64,000 nucleotides of DNA, taken from NCBI GenBank assembly GCA_015064445.1, contig SVSE01000007.1:31828-95827 (forward strand), given 5' to 3'. Within the stretch, counting starts at the first letter, position 1, and each line of letters starts with the position of its first letter. The translations under genes and the position numbers were made by a program. This document shows, one piece after another, positions 8,305-16,069 of the stretch. The stretch comes from Oscillospiraceae bacterium (GTDB taxonomy: Bacteria; Bacillota; Clostridia; Oscillospirales; CAG-272). The notes beneath the pieces were generated by a model. That model was not told the origin of the DNA and did no database searches. It worked only from the letters and a program-made list of their open reading frames with translations.

Positions 8305-9360
8305 ATGCTACAAAAACTTGAAAATTTAAGGGCGAAATTTGACCCCCTTGGAATAGATGCCTGCCTTATCACGGGCGCAATCAGCCATCGCTATTTTACA
8401 GGCTTTGATAATCCCGATGCAACGCTTCTTGTTTGCCAAGAGCGCGCATATGCAATTGAGGATTTTAGATACGAGGAGATTGCACAGACGACACTTCACG
8501 ATATTTATACCGTAATATCGCCAAAGCAGGGAATTCTCTCGGAGCTGATTGCCGAAAATAAAATAACCTCTCTTGGTATAGAAAACGAATCGCTTACACT
8601 AAAGGAGTATGAGCGATTTAAGGCTACCTTAAAAGTGAATCTCGTTTCTATAAACGATACAATTTCTTCCATGAGAGAGATAAAAACACCGTGTGAGCTT
8701 GAGAAAATAGCAATCGCACAGGAAATCACCGACGGCGCATTTGCTCACATTTTAAAAATAATCACACCTCAAATGACCGAAAACGATGTCTGCGCAGAGC
8801 TTGAATATTATATGAGAAAGCACGGTGCACACGACAAAAGCTTTGAAACAATTGTAGTAAGTGGAGCAAAATCCTCTATGCCTCATGGCACACCATCAGA
8901 CACAAGACTCAAAAAGGGCTTTTTGACAATGGATTTTGGCGCTCTTTATGATGGCTATCACGCAGATATGACAAGGACAATTTGTATAGGCAAGGCAGAC
9001 GATGAGATGAAAAAGCTCTATAACACCGTTTTGCACGCACAAAAATCAGCCCTTGAATTCTTGCGCGACGGGGTGAAATGCTCCGATGCAGATAAGGTCG
9101 CAAGAGATATAATTGAAAAGGATTATAAGGGCACCTTTGGGCACTCTCTCGGACACGGAGTTGGCTTGGAAATTCACGAAGCACCAACGCTTTCGTCACG
9201 ATGCGATAAAATCCTCGTTCCTGGTAATGTTGTAACCGTTGAGCCTGGCATCTACATAAAAGGAAAGTATGGATGCAGAATAGAGGATTTGGTGATTATT
9301 AAGGAGGGCGAGATAAGAAATCTCACAAAAAGCCCTAAGGAGCTTATAGAAATTTACTGA
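8305..9360 (+). CDS. M24-family Xaa-Pro aminopeptidase/dipeptidase
   Basis: This encodes a 351-residue cytoplasmic metallopeptidase of the creatinase/aminopeptidase P family, which removes N-terminal residues ahead of proline. An N-terminal creatinase-like domain (about 1-125) is followed by the pita-bread catalytic domain. All five metal ligands are visible: the Asp pair in TMDFGALYDGYHADMTRT, the His of FGHSLGHGVGLEIHE, the Glu of VEPGIYI and the Glu of GCRIEDLVII. The length fits the short pepQ/YqhT type found beside efp in many Firmicutes, and efp does follow here after a promoter-bearing gap. The exact peptide specificity is not determinable. Confidence 0.92.
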   Translation: MLQKLENLRAKFDPLGIDACLITGAISHRYFTGFDNPDATLLVCQERAYAIEDFRYEEIAQTTLHDIYTVISPKQGILSELIAENKITSLGIENESLTLKEYERFKATLKVNLVSINDTISSMREIKTPCELEKIAIAQEITDGAFAHILKIITPQMTENDVCAELEYYMRKHGAHDKSFETIVVSGAKSSMPHGTPSDTRLKKGFLTMDFGALYDGYHADMTRTICIGKADDEMKKLYNTVLHAQKSALEFLRDGVKCSDADKVARDIIEKDYKGTFGHSLGHGVGLEIHEAPTLSSRCDKILVPGNVVTVEPGIYIKGKYGCRIEDLVIIKEGEIRNLTKSPKELIEIY

Positions 9361-9396
9361 TTTTCGCAAAAAAATAAAAAATATTGTGCTAACCTA

Positions 9397-9425
9397 TTGC
9401 AATATTCAGTATTTTATAGTAAAAT
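9397..9425 (+). promoter_or_regulatory. Putative promoter for efp
   Basis: TTGCAA, 17-base spacer, TAAAAT. This one lacks the TGn extension seen at most promoters in this window. It leaves a leader of about 75 bases before the efp start. Confidence 0.6.
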
Positions 9426-9504
9426 ATCTATGTAATTTTATGGTACGACTCTGGCGTGTCGATGCCTGAATAATTTATGAAATCGCCAAGGAAAGGGAAA
9501 AGAT

Positions 9505-10068
9505 ATGATTACAGCAGGAGATTTTAGAAATGGCGTTACCTTTGAAATGGAAGGTAAGGTATATCAGGTAATCGAATTCCAGCATGTTAAGCCAGGTAAG
9601 GGCGCTGCATTCGTAAGAACAAAGTATAGAGATGTTGTTACAGGAGCAATTCGTGAGGCTTCATTTAACCCAACTGCAAAGTTTGAGACAGTTCAGGTTG
9701 AGCGTAGAGAGCTTCAGTATAGCTACAACGACGGCGACCTCTACTACTTCATGGATATGGAATCCTACGAGATGGTTCCAGTAGACGCAAATAAGCTCGG
9801 CGACAACTTCAAGTTCGTTAAGGAAATGGAGATGTGCAAGCTTTCATCTATTAAGGGCGAAATCTTCGCAGTAGAGCCACCAACATTTGTTGAGCTTTAC
9901 ATCACTGAAACCGAGCCAGGCGTTCGTGGCGATACAGCTACTAACGTAACAAAGGCTGCAACTGTTGAAACAGGCGCTGTTGTTAGAGTTCCAATCTTTA
10001 TCAATGAGGGTGACCTTATTAGAATTGATACAAGAGTTGGCGAATACCTTGAGCGTGTAAACAAATAA
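9505..10068 (+). CDS. efp: Elongation factor P
   Basis: The 187-residue protein has the full three-domain EF-P architecture: an N-terminal KOW-like domain ([18 protein letters not shown]), then two OB domains, ending in the C-terminal signature [27 protein letters not shown] binds between the ribosomal P and E sites and relieves stalling at polyproline stretches. The loop [11 protein letters not shown] at about residues 30-40 holds a lysine at the tip (PGKG) in the position that some species modify. It is preceded by AAGGAAAGG and followed 24 bases later by the CD1247-like gene, so the two are probably cotranscribed. Confidence 0.98.
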   Translation: MITAGDFRNGVTFEMEGKVYQVIEFQHVKPGKGAAFVRTKYRDVVTGAIREASFNPTAKFETVQVERRELQYSYNDGDLYYFMDMESYEMVPVDANKLGDNFKFVKEMEMCKLSSIKGEIFAVEPPTFVELYITETEPGVRGDTATNVTKAATVETGAVVRVPIFINEGDLIRIDTRVGEYLERVNK

Positions 10069-10092
10069 TTTAAGCAAAGAGAGGATTTAACT

Positions 10093-10521
10093 ATGGATAT
10101 TCTTGAAAAGGTAGCTTATATTAAAGGACTTGCAGAGGGACTTAGCCTCGATGCTACAAAGCCTGAGGGCAAGGTTCTTAGCGCAATTATCGACCTTCTT
10201 GGCGATATTTGTGAGGCTGTTGCTGACATCGATGATGAGGTTGCAACTCTCGGCGATTATGTTGAAGAGCTTGACCATGACCTTGGCGATGTAGAGGAAG
10301 ACCTCTATGCAGACGATTGCGATTGTGACTGCGACTGCGATTGTGATTGTGACTGCGACTGTGATTGCGACTGTGATTGCGATTGCGATTGTGACGATGA
10401 TCTCGTTGAGGCTATGTGCCCAAACTGTGGCGAGAGCGTAACATTCGTTAACGATATCGACTTGGCAGATGTTGTTTGCCCAGCTTGCAAGAAGGCATTC
10501 GCTGATAACGACGAGGAATAA
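10093..10521 (+). CDS. CD1247-like acidic zinc-ribbon protein with a (Cys-Asp)13 tract
   Basis: This 142-residue very acidic protein has three parts. Residues 1-75 (EKVAYIKGLAEGLSLD...) resemble the CD1247 N-terminal domain, a helical domain usually encoded beside efp in Clostridia. Residues 76-101 are thirteen uninterrupted Cys-Asp dipeptides. Residues about 108-138 hold a CxxC...CxxC zinc ribbon (CPNCG, CPACK). I know no assigned function for the family. The DNA of the Cys-Asp tract alternates TGC/TGT and GAC/GAT irregularly, so it is not a fresh perfect hexamer expansion. Such a tract could bind many metal ions, which is inference. A strong terminator follows. Confidence 0.88.
   Translation: MDILEKVAYIKGLAEGLSLDATKPEGKVLSAIIDLLGDICEAVADIDDEVATLGDYVEELDHDLGDVEEDLYADDCDCDCDCDCDCDCDCDCDCDCDCDCDDDLVEAMCPNCGESVTFVNDIDLADVVCPACKKAFADNDEE
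10318..10395 (+). repeat. 78-bp degenerate hexamer repeat encoding (Cys-Asp)13
   Basis: Thirteen in-frame units of TG(C/T)GA(C/T) lie inside the CD1247-like gene. Third-position changes are mixed along the tract, so the amino acid pattern is kept while the DNA repeat is imperfect. It could still gain or lose units by slippage. The antisense Ser-Gln repeat ORF at 10305-10709 is a shadow of this tract. Confidence 0.95.
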
Positions 10522-10534
10522 TTAAACAAAAAGA

Positions 10535-10567
10535 AAATCCCTGCTCGTTGAGCAGGGATTTTTTTAT
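10535..10567 (+). terminator. Rho-independent terminator after the CD1247-like gene
   Basis: AAATCCCTGCT and AGCAGGGATTT form an 11-bp stem around CGTTG, followed by a long T-run. It ends the efp transcript. Confidence 0.95.
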
Positions 10568-10584
10568 TTTTTTGCGCTAATTTA

Positions 10585-10613
10585 TTGCAAAATAAACGCG
10601 CGTGTGCTATACT
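10585..10613 (+). promoter_or_regulatory. Putative promoter for the isomerase/oxidoreductase pair
   Basis: TTGCAA, 17-base spacer, extended TGC-TATACT, about 50 bases upstream of the start codon. Confidence 0.7.
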
Positions 10614-10664
10614 AAATACAGTATGATGGAGAAACTCGTACAATACTAAAATGAGGTACATAAA

Positions 10665-11483
10665 ATGAAACTTGGAACAATGGTTCATTTGGGCGATAAT
10701 GTCGTTCAAAAAATCTATGATGTAAAAAAGCTCGGCTTTGAATCATTCCAGCTTTGCTGTTGGAATTTTAACTATTTTACAGAGGAGTGGGCTGAGAAAA
10801 TAAACACCGCAACTAAGGAAACAGGACTTGAAATAAGTGCTGTTTGGTGTGGTTGGGAAGGCGAGGCTTGCTGGGATTTCGTAAGAGGTCCTATGACTCT
10901 TGGCATCGTTCCTACATATTTTAGAGAAAAGAGACTTGCAAATCTTAAAACAGGCTCTGATTTTACAAAAATGCTTGGCGTTACCGATATGGTAACTCAT
11001 ATGGGCTTTATTCCTGAAAATCCTAATACCGACGAGTATCGTTGCGTAGTTGAGGCGGTAAGAGAAATTGCTGAATATTGTAAGGCGAATGGTCAATTCT
11101 TGCTTTTCGAAACAGGACAAGAAACACCTATCACTCTTAAGAGAACAATCTTGACAGTTGGCACAGGAAACCTCGGCATTAACCTTGACCCTGCAAATCT
11201 TCTTTTGTATGGAAAGGCAAATCCTTGCGATGCAGTTGACATTTTTGGCGACTTTGTTCGTGGCGTTCACGCAAAGGATGGAGAATATCCAACTGATCCA
11301 AGATGGCTTGGTGAGGAAAAGAGAATTGGTGACGGACGCGCTAACTTCCCGGTTCTTATAAAGAAGCTCAAGGAGCACGGATATGATGGCTCACTTACAA
11401 TCGAGCGCGAGATTGACGGAGACAAGCAAATCGAAGATATAATTTATGCAAAGAAATTCTTGGAGGACATTATAAATGGCTGA
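10665..11483 (+). CDS. Sugar phosphate isomerase/epimerase family protein (xylose isomerase-like TIM barrel)
   Basis: This 272-residue protein has the AP endonuclease family 2/xylose isomerase-like TIM-barrel pattern. Candidate metal ligands are the Glu of FLLFETGQET near residue 146, the Asp of GINLDPANLLLYG, the His of FVRGVHAKDG and the Glu of SLTIEREIDGD near the C-terminus. Family members isomerise or epimerise sugars and inositols. It overlaps the following Gfo/Idh/MocA oxidoreductase gene by 8 bases, a partnership common in catabolism of inositol or keto-sugars. The substrate cannot be inferred from the sequence. Confidence 0.85.
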   Translation: MKLGTMVHLGDNVVQKIYDVKKLGFESFQLCCWNFNYFTEEWAEKINTATKETGLEISAVWCGWEGEACWDFVRGPMTLGIVPTYFREKRLANLKTGSDFTKMLGVTDMVTHMGFIPENPNTDEYRCVVEAVREIAEYCKANGQFLLFETGQETPITLKRTILTVGTGNLGINLDPANLLLYGKANPCDAVDIFGDFVRGVHAKDGEYPTDPRWLGEEKRIGDGRANFPVLIKKLKEHGYDGSLTIEREIDGDKQIEDIIYAKKFLEDIING

Positions 11484-12453
11484 TATTAGAGTAGGACTTA
11501 TCGGCATCGGCGGTATGGGCGGATGCCACTATGAAAACTATAAGCAGGTAAAGGGCGCTAAGCTTGTTGCTGTTGCCGATGTAAGAGTTGATATGGCAAA
11601 GGAAAAGACACAGGGCGCTGATGTTAATGTTTATGCAGATTACAAGGAAATGCTCGCAAACGAGGAGCTCGATATGGTTGATATCTGCACACCAAGCTTC
11701 CTTCACGCAGATATGGCAATTGAATGCCTTAACGCAGGCTACCATGTTCTTTGTGAAAAGCCTATGACCTTGACAGCTGAGGACGCACAAAGAGTTCTTG
11801 CAGTAGCAAAAAAGACCGACAAGAAATTTATGGCTGCTCATGTCGTAAGATTTATGGCACCTTATATGTACCTTCGTGGCGTTATAGAGAGTGGAGAGCT
11901 TGGTAAGCTTCTTCGTCTTGATATGAAGCGTATATCGTCTATTCCAGTTTGGAGCTGGGAGGACTGGATGAGAGATGAAAAGCGTAGTGGTGGAGTTATC
12001 ACCGACCTCTCAATTCACGATATCGACTATGTACAAAGCATTTTGGGAATGCCTGATTCAATTAGCTGTGTTCACTACGGACTCAAAAACAATAATGACT
12101 TCGCACAAACCGAAATGGTTTATGGAGATACGCTTGTCAGCTGTGAGGGCACATGGTACGGCACAGGAATGCCTTTCCACGCAACCTTCTTGGCAGTATT
12201 CGAAAATGGATATGTTGAAAGCACCGATAAGCTTTACAAGAATGGCAAGCCTGTAACAATAGAGGAAAGCGCAAAGGTTGAAGAGGTTGACCTCGGCATC
12301 AATGTTGGAAACGACAACGGATATCTCAATGAAATTCAGTACTTCGTAGATTGTGTTAACAATGGTACATCGCCTGATTTCGTGACCCCCGAAAGCTCGG
12401 CACAAACAATGACACTCGTTGACGCAATTAAGGCAAAGGCACAAAAGATCTAA
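11476..12453 (+). CDS. Gfo/Idh/MocA family NAD(P)-dependent oxidoreductase
   Basis: This 325-residue enzyme has an N-terminal Rossmann fold (VGLIGIGGMGGCHYENY, residues 5-21), the family motif CEKPMTLTAEDA with the catalytic Lys near residue 95, and a C-terminal alpha/beta dimerisation domain. GGVITDLSIHDIDYVQSILG supplies the conserved Asp and His of the active site. The gene overlaps the upstream isomerase gene, so both are translated from one message. The pair probably interconverts a sugar or cyclitol through a keto intermediate, an inference from neighbourhood and family. A strong terminator follows. Confidence 0.88.
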   Translation: MADIRVGLIGIGGMGGCHYENYKQVKGAKLVAVADVRVDMAKEKTQGADVNVYADYKEMLANEELDMVDICTPSFLHADMAIECLNAGYHVLCEKPMTLTAEDAQRVLAVAKKTDKKFMAAHVVRFMAPYMYLRGVIESGELGKLLRLDMKRISSIPVWSWEDWMRDEKRSGGVITDLSIHDIDYVQSILGMPDSISCVHYGLKNNNDFAQTEMVYGDTLVSCEGTWYGTGMPFHATFLAVFENGYVESTDKLYKNGKPVTIEESAKVEEVDLGINVGNDNGYLNEIQYFVDCVNNGTSPDFVTPESSAQTMTLVDAIKAKAQKI

Positions 12454-12461
12454 AAAATTTG

Positions 12462-12488
12462 GGGCGCACCTCTTGGTGCGCCCTTTTT
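12462..12488 (+). terminator. Terminator after the oxidoreductase gene
   Basis: GGGCGCACC and GGTGCGCCC form a perfect 9-bp GC-rich stem around TCTT, followed by TTTTT. It abuts the left end of the repeat element at 12490. Confidence 0.95.
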
Positions 12489-12489
12489 A

Positions 12490-12798
12490 GCAAGTAGGGA
12501 CTCAACCACACTTGCCTAAACCGTGTATTTGCGGTTTATAGTGCACTTGACCTATTTGCTATCTACCTTTAGCGCCTTTGGCAGACTTGCTTCTTGCAGT
12601 ATGAAATACAGCGGTGTCGCAATTCTACCAAAATCATCTAAAAATACATCGGTTTAGGTGCTTTGCAATTTCGAGTAAGCCAAGCGGCTTACAGGCAAGG
12701 CACAAAAATCGAAGTCAATTAACAATTTACAAGATTTTTTAACGCAGTATGTAGGGCGTTTGGCTACTCCAAATCAAGTGTGGCTGAGTCCTACCTGC
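12490..12798. repeat. Dispersed repeat copy B: ~310-bp element with imperfect terminal inverted repeats
   Basis: The left end (12490-12514) is an imperfect inverse of the right end (12775-12798), matching at about 21 of 25 positions. Inside are CCTAAACCG (12515-12523) with its inverse CGGTTTAGG (12651-12659), and a perfect GTAAGCC-aagc-GGCTTAC hairpin. The right portion matches copy A (1151-1245), and the segment 12650-12740 matches copy C upstream of ssrA. There is no ORF of note. The layout resembles a MITE or a structured RNA gene. The whole gap between the terminator at 12488 and the next gene consists of this element. Confidence 0.75.
12744..12798 (+). promoter_or_regulatory. Candidate structured RNA leader (right end of the repeat) upstream of the ydjI-like gene
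   Basis: The predicted fold has an outer GCAG/CTGC stem, a three-base bulge, a GTAGG/CCTAC stem and an inner TTTGG-ctact-CCAAA hairpin. The copy before argD keeps all three stems and changes one pair from G-C to A-T. The structure ends about 10 bases before the Shine-Dalgarno sequence. Whether it acts as RNA or is only the end of a mobile element is open. Confidence 0.4.
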
Positions 12799-12818
12799 TA
12801 AATTATAAGGAGAAATTT

Positions 12819-14132
12819 ATGGGACTTATTAAAGCAATATTTGGAGCAACAGGTGGAGTTCTCGCAGATCAGTGGAAGGAATATTTCTATTGCGACTCTC
12901 TTGATGCAGACACTCTCGTTGTAAAGGGACAAAAGCGCGTAAACAAAAAGCGCTCATCAAATAAAAAAGGAGATGAGAATGTCATCTCAAATGGCTCGGT
13001 TATCGCAGTTGCAGACGGTCAATGTATGATGATTGTCGAGCAGGGAAAGGTAGTCGAGGTAAGTGCAGAGGCAGGCGAATTCGTATGGGATAGCTCAACA
13101 GAGCCAAGCGTATTTGCAGGTCGCTTTGGAAAGAGCCTTGTTGATACCTTTAAGGCAATCGGTAGACGCTTTACCTTTGGTGGCGACACAGGCAAGGACC
13201 AGAGAGTTTACTACTTCAACACAAAGGAACTTATCGGAAACAAATATGGCACAGTTAATCCTGTTCCTTTCCGTGTAGTTGACAACAATATCGGTCTTGA
13301 TATTGATATTTCAATAAGATGTAATGGAGAGTTCTCCTATCGTCTTTGCGACCCAATCCTTTTCTATACAAATGTTTGTGGAAATGTTGAGAGTGCTTAT
13401 ACTCGTTCAAGCCTTGATAGTCAGCTAAAAAGTGAGCTTTTGACAGCACTTCAGCCTGCGTTTGCAAAGATTTCTGCAATGGGAGTAAGATACTCAGCAC
13501 TCCCAGGACATACAGAGCAGATTGCTGACGCACTTAATGAGGCTCTTGATGAAAAATGGCAGAAGCTTCGTGGTATTGAGGTGTCCTCATTTGGTATTAA
13601 CACAGTTAATGCCTCAAAGGAAGACGAGGATATGATAAAGGAGCTCCAAAAGAGAGCTGTTATGAGAGATCCATCAATGGCTGCTGCAACTATGGTTGGC
13701 GCGCAGGCAGATGCTATGAAGGCTGCTGCATCTAATGAAAATGGCGCAATGATGGGCTTTATGGGAATGGGAATGGCTCAAAACGCAGGTGGAATGAATG
13801 CGAATCAGCTTTTCCAAATGGCTAATGCACAAAGCCAGCAATCACCAGCAAAGGCTCCAGAGCAATCTGGCTGGAAATGCACTTGCGGAGCTACTAATAC
13901 AGGCAAATTCTGTGTTGAATGTGGCTCGAAAAAGCCTGAGGAAAATGGTTGGAGCTGTGCTTGTGGCTCAATAAATAAGGGCAAATTCTGCTCTAATTGT
14001 GGAGCGAAAAAGCCTGCTGGCGCGCCTCTTTATAGATGCGATAAGTGTGGATGGGAGCCACAGGATCCAAAGAATCCACCAAAGTTCTGCCCTGAATGTG
14101 GCGACATATTCAACGATTCTGATATAAAATAA
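12819..14132 (+). CDS. SPFH-domain protein with C-terminal zinc ribbons (YdjI-like)
   Basis: This encodes a 437-residue protein. Residues 1-285 resemble the YdjI/virion-core-like SPFH proteins (DQWKEYFYCDSLDADTLVVKG, then the long SPFH beta/alpha core ending RGIEVSSFGINTV). Residues about 290-350 are a Met/Ala/Gln-rich linker. Three zinc ribbons follow (WKCTCGATNTGKFC, WSCACGSINKGKFC, YRCDKCGWE). In Bacillus subtilis the homologue sits with ydjG and ydjH in the pspA stress operon, and the same partners follow here without pspA. A role in membrane organisation under envelope stress is inferred. ATG 12819 has a clear ATAAGGAG; the ORF-track start at 12780 lies in the repeat. Confidence 0.88.
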   Translation: MGLIKAIFGATGGVLADQWKEYFYCDSLDADTLVVKGQKRVNKKRSSNKKGDENVISNGSVIAVADGQCMMIVEQGKVVEVSAEAGEFVWDSSTEPSVFAGRFGKSLVDTFKAIGRRFTFGGDTGKDQRVYYFNTKELIGNKYGTVNPVPFRVVDNNIGLDIDISIRCNGEFSYRLCDPILFYTNVCGNVESAYTRSSLDSQLKSELLTALQPAFAKISAMGVRYSALPGHTEQIADALNEALDEKWQKLRGIEVSSFGINTVNASKEDEDMIKELQKRAVMRDPSMAAATMVGAQADAMKAAASNENGAMMGFMGMGMAQNAGGMNANQLFQMANAQSQQSPAKAPEQSGWKCTCGATNTGKFCVECGSKKPEENGWSCACGSINKGKFCSNCGAKKPAGAPLYRCDKCGWEPQDPKNPPKFCPECGDIFNDSDIK

Positions 14133-14144
14133 TAGGAGTTAACC

Positions 14145-15245
14145 TTGAATAACAATACACTTGTAGAATATAAGTGCCCGTGCTGTAGTGGCGCAATAAG
14201 CTTTGACTCTGATGCTCAAAAGCTCGTTTGCCCATATTGCCAAACCGAATTTGAGGTAAGCGCGTTAAAGGAATTTAACGATGCCGAAAACGAGGCAAAG
14301 CAGGGAGAGGAGCTTAACTGGGACGAATATACAAGCGAGAGTGGAAGTGGTGACTGGCGCGAGGACGAGGAGCTTAATGTTTATACTTGCTCTGCGTGCG
14401 CAGGCGAGATTGTGGCAGATAATACAACTGCTGCAACCTTCTGCCCATACTGTGGCTCTCCTGTAATTATCGCAGGCAAGCTTTCGGGCGCATTTAGACC
14501 TGACTATGTAATTCCCTTTAAAATGAATCGCGACAAGGCAAGCGAGGCATTTGCAAAATTTATGAAAAGAAGGCCACTTTTGCCAAAGGATTTCAAGCAA
14601 AAGCACACAGTTGAGAAGCTTGAGGGAATATATGTTCCATTTTGGCTATATAATTGCGATACTGACTCACATATTAGATATCGTGCGACAAGAATTTCAA
14701 GATGGTCTGACAGCAACTATAACTACACAAAAACCTCGCATTTTCTCTTGACTCGTGCAGGCACACTCGGCTTTGAAAGAGTTCCTGCTGATGGCTCATC
14801 AAAAATGGATGATACATATATGGAGGCAATCGAGCCCTATAACTATTCGGAAATGATTGACTTCGGTATGCCTTATCTTTCGGGCTTTACTGCTGAGAAG
14901 TATGATGTTACTCCATCAGAGGCGTCAAATCACGCAAATCAACGCATTAAAAATAGTACGATGGATAAATTTGCGTCAACTACTCTTGGATACGCAACAG
15001 TAACACCTCAAAGCACTAATATAAAGCTTTTGAATGGCAAAACCTCGTATGCGCTTCTTCCAGTGTGGCTTTTGAACACAAAATACGAGGGCAAAACATA
15101 CACCTTCGCAATGAATGGACAAACAGGGAAATTCGTTGGCGAGCTTCCAGTTAGCGTTGGTAGATGCTTCGGAATGCTTGGCATTATCGCAGGAGCAACA
15201 ACACTCCTTGGCACGCTTATTTCTCTTCTTGCAACACTATTTTAA
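14145..15245 (+). CDS. Zinc-ribbon membrane-associated protein (YdjG-like)
   Basis: This 366-residue protein opens with a zinc ribbon (KCPCCSGAISF...LVCPYCQTEF), has a second one at about residues 83-108 (YTCSACAGEI...FCPYCGSP), and then a soluble domain with PDYVIPFKMNRDKA and GIYVPFWLYNC, typical of YdjG-type proteins. A hydrophobic segment at the extreme C-terminus (GMLGIIAGATTLLGTLISLLATLF) should anchor it in the membrane. The start is TTG 14145 with AGGAG six bases upstream. It lies between the ydjI-like and TPM-domain genes, so the three gene products probably act together. Confidence 0.85.
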   Translation: MNNNTLVEYKCPCCSGAISFDSDAQKLVCPYCQTEFEVSALKEFNDAENEAKQGEELNWDEYTSESGSGDWREDEELNVYTCSACAGEIVADNTTAATFCPYCGSPVIIAGKLSGAFRPDYVIPFKMNRDKASEAFAKFMKRRPLLPKDFKQKHTVEKLEGIYVPFWLYNCDTDSHIRYRATRISRWSDSNYNYTKTSHFLLTRAGTLGFERVPADGSSKMDDTYMEAIEPYNYSEMIDFGMPYLSGFTAEKYDVTPSEASNHANQRIKNSTMDKFASTTLGYATVTPQSTNIKLLNGKTSYALLPVWLLNTKYEGKTYTFAMNGQTGKFVGELPVSVGRCFGMLGIIAGATTLLGTLISLLATLF

Positions 15246-15256
15246 GGAGGGAATGT

Positions 15257-16036
15257 ATGCGTAAAACGATAAAAATATTAACATTTACCCTCGTAATTGC
15301 TATAATGCTTGTTGCACTTGCAATTCCGTCCCTTGCTACAAATTCAGACAATCTTGTTGTAGATAAAGAAAATATTTTCACATCTTATCAAGAGGAAGTG
15401 CTTCAGACAACGCTTTATTCAATATCTAAAAAGCATCAATGTGAGATTGTGGTTGTCACAACAAGAGGCTTCGGCTCTTCAAGCGCTCAAGAATATGCTG
15501 AGAATTATTACATTTCACACGGCTACGGATATGGTAGCGATTTTTCGGGAGTGTTGCTTCTTATAAGCGAAAGTGAAAGATATTACTATATTTGCACATC
15601 GGGCAAGGGCGAGGAAGCGATTAGTGGACCAGCCTTCAAAAAGCTTTCGAATGAGGTAAAGTCTCTTCTTTCCGAGGGCCAATACTATGAGGCATCACAA
15701 AAATTTGCTCAAATGTGCGATGAGGCTCTTGTAAGCTATGCAGAAAATGGTAAGCCATTTGATACGAGCGCCTTTATAACAGGAATTATTATATCTGCTG
15801 TTATAGGAATTGTAGCCTCAATTATCACAATTTTGGTGCTTAAGCACAAAATGAACAACGCAAGACCTCAAAAGCACGCGTCTTATTATGAAAGAGATAA
15901 TTCGTTTGATTTGAGAGTTGCAAACGACATTTATCTTTATAGCACCATAAGAAAAACTCCAAGACCAAAGAGCAATTCGAGCTCTGGTAGTCGTGGAGGA
16001 GGCAGAAGCTTCGGTGGCGGAGGCGGAAGATTTTAA
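15257..16036 (+). CDS. TPM-domain membrane protein (YdjH/YgcG-like)
   Basis: This 259-residue protein has a signal peptide or first membrane helix at residues 1-28, followed by a TPM domain (residues about 35-150; LVVDKENIFTSYQEEVL, then the IVVVTTRGFGSSSAQEYAENYY strand-helix unit). A second transmembrane segment lies at about 177-198, and the Gly/Arg-rich tail GGGRSFGGGGGRF is highly typical of this family. The TPM domain should be extracytoplasmic. ATG 15257 follows AAGGAGGG; the ORF-track start at 15164 lies within ydjG. It is the last gene of the putative stress operon and ends at a bidirectional terminator. Confidence 0.88.
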   Translation: MRKTIKILTFTLVIAIMLVALAIPSLATNSDNLVVDKENIFTSYQEEVLQTTLYSISKKHQCEIVVVTTRGFGSSSAQEYAENYYISHGYGYGSDFSGVLLLISESERYYYICTSGKGEEAISGPAFKKLSNEVKSLLSEGQYYEASQKFAQMCDEALVSYAENGKPFDTSAFITGIIISAVIGIVASIITILVLKHKMNNARPQKHASYYERDNSFDLRVANDIYLYSTIRKTPRPKSNSSSGSRGGGRSFGGGGGRF

Positions 16037-16040
16037 AAGA

Positions 16041-16069
16041 AAAAGTGATGCGTATGCATCACTTTTTTT
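16041..16069. terminator. Bidirectional terminator between the ydj-like operon and spoVA operon
   Basis: AAAAGTGATGC and GCATCACTTTT form an 11-bp stem with a GTAT loop and a T-run, shared by two convergent operons. Confidence 0.92.

Noticed and set aside
10305-10709. 134-residue minus-strand ORF with a Ser-Gln repeat
   Set aside because: It is the antisense of the Cys-Asp tract and of the terminator region, with no ribosome binding site.
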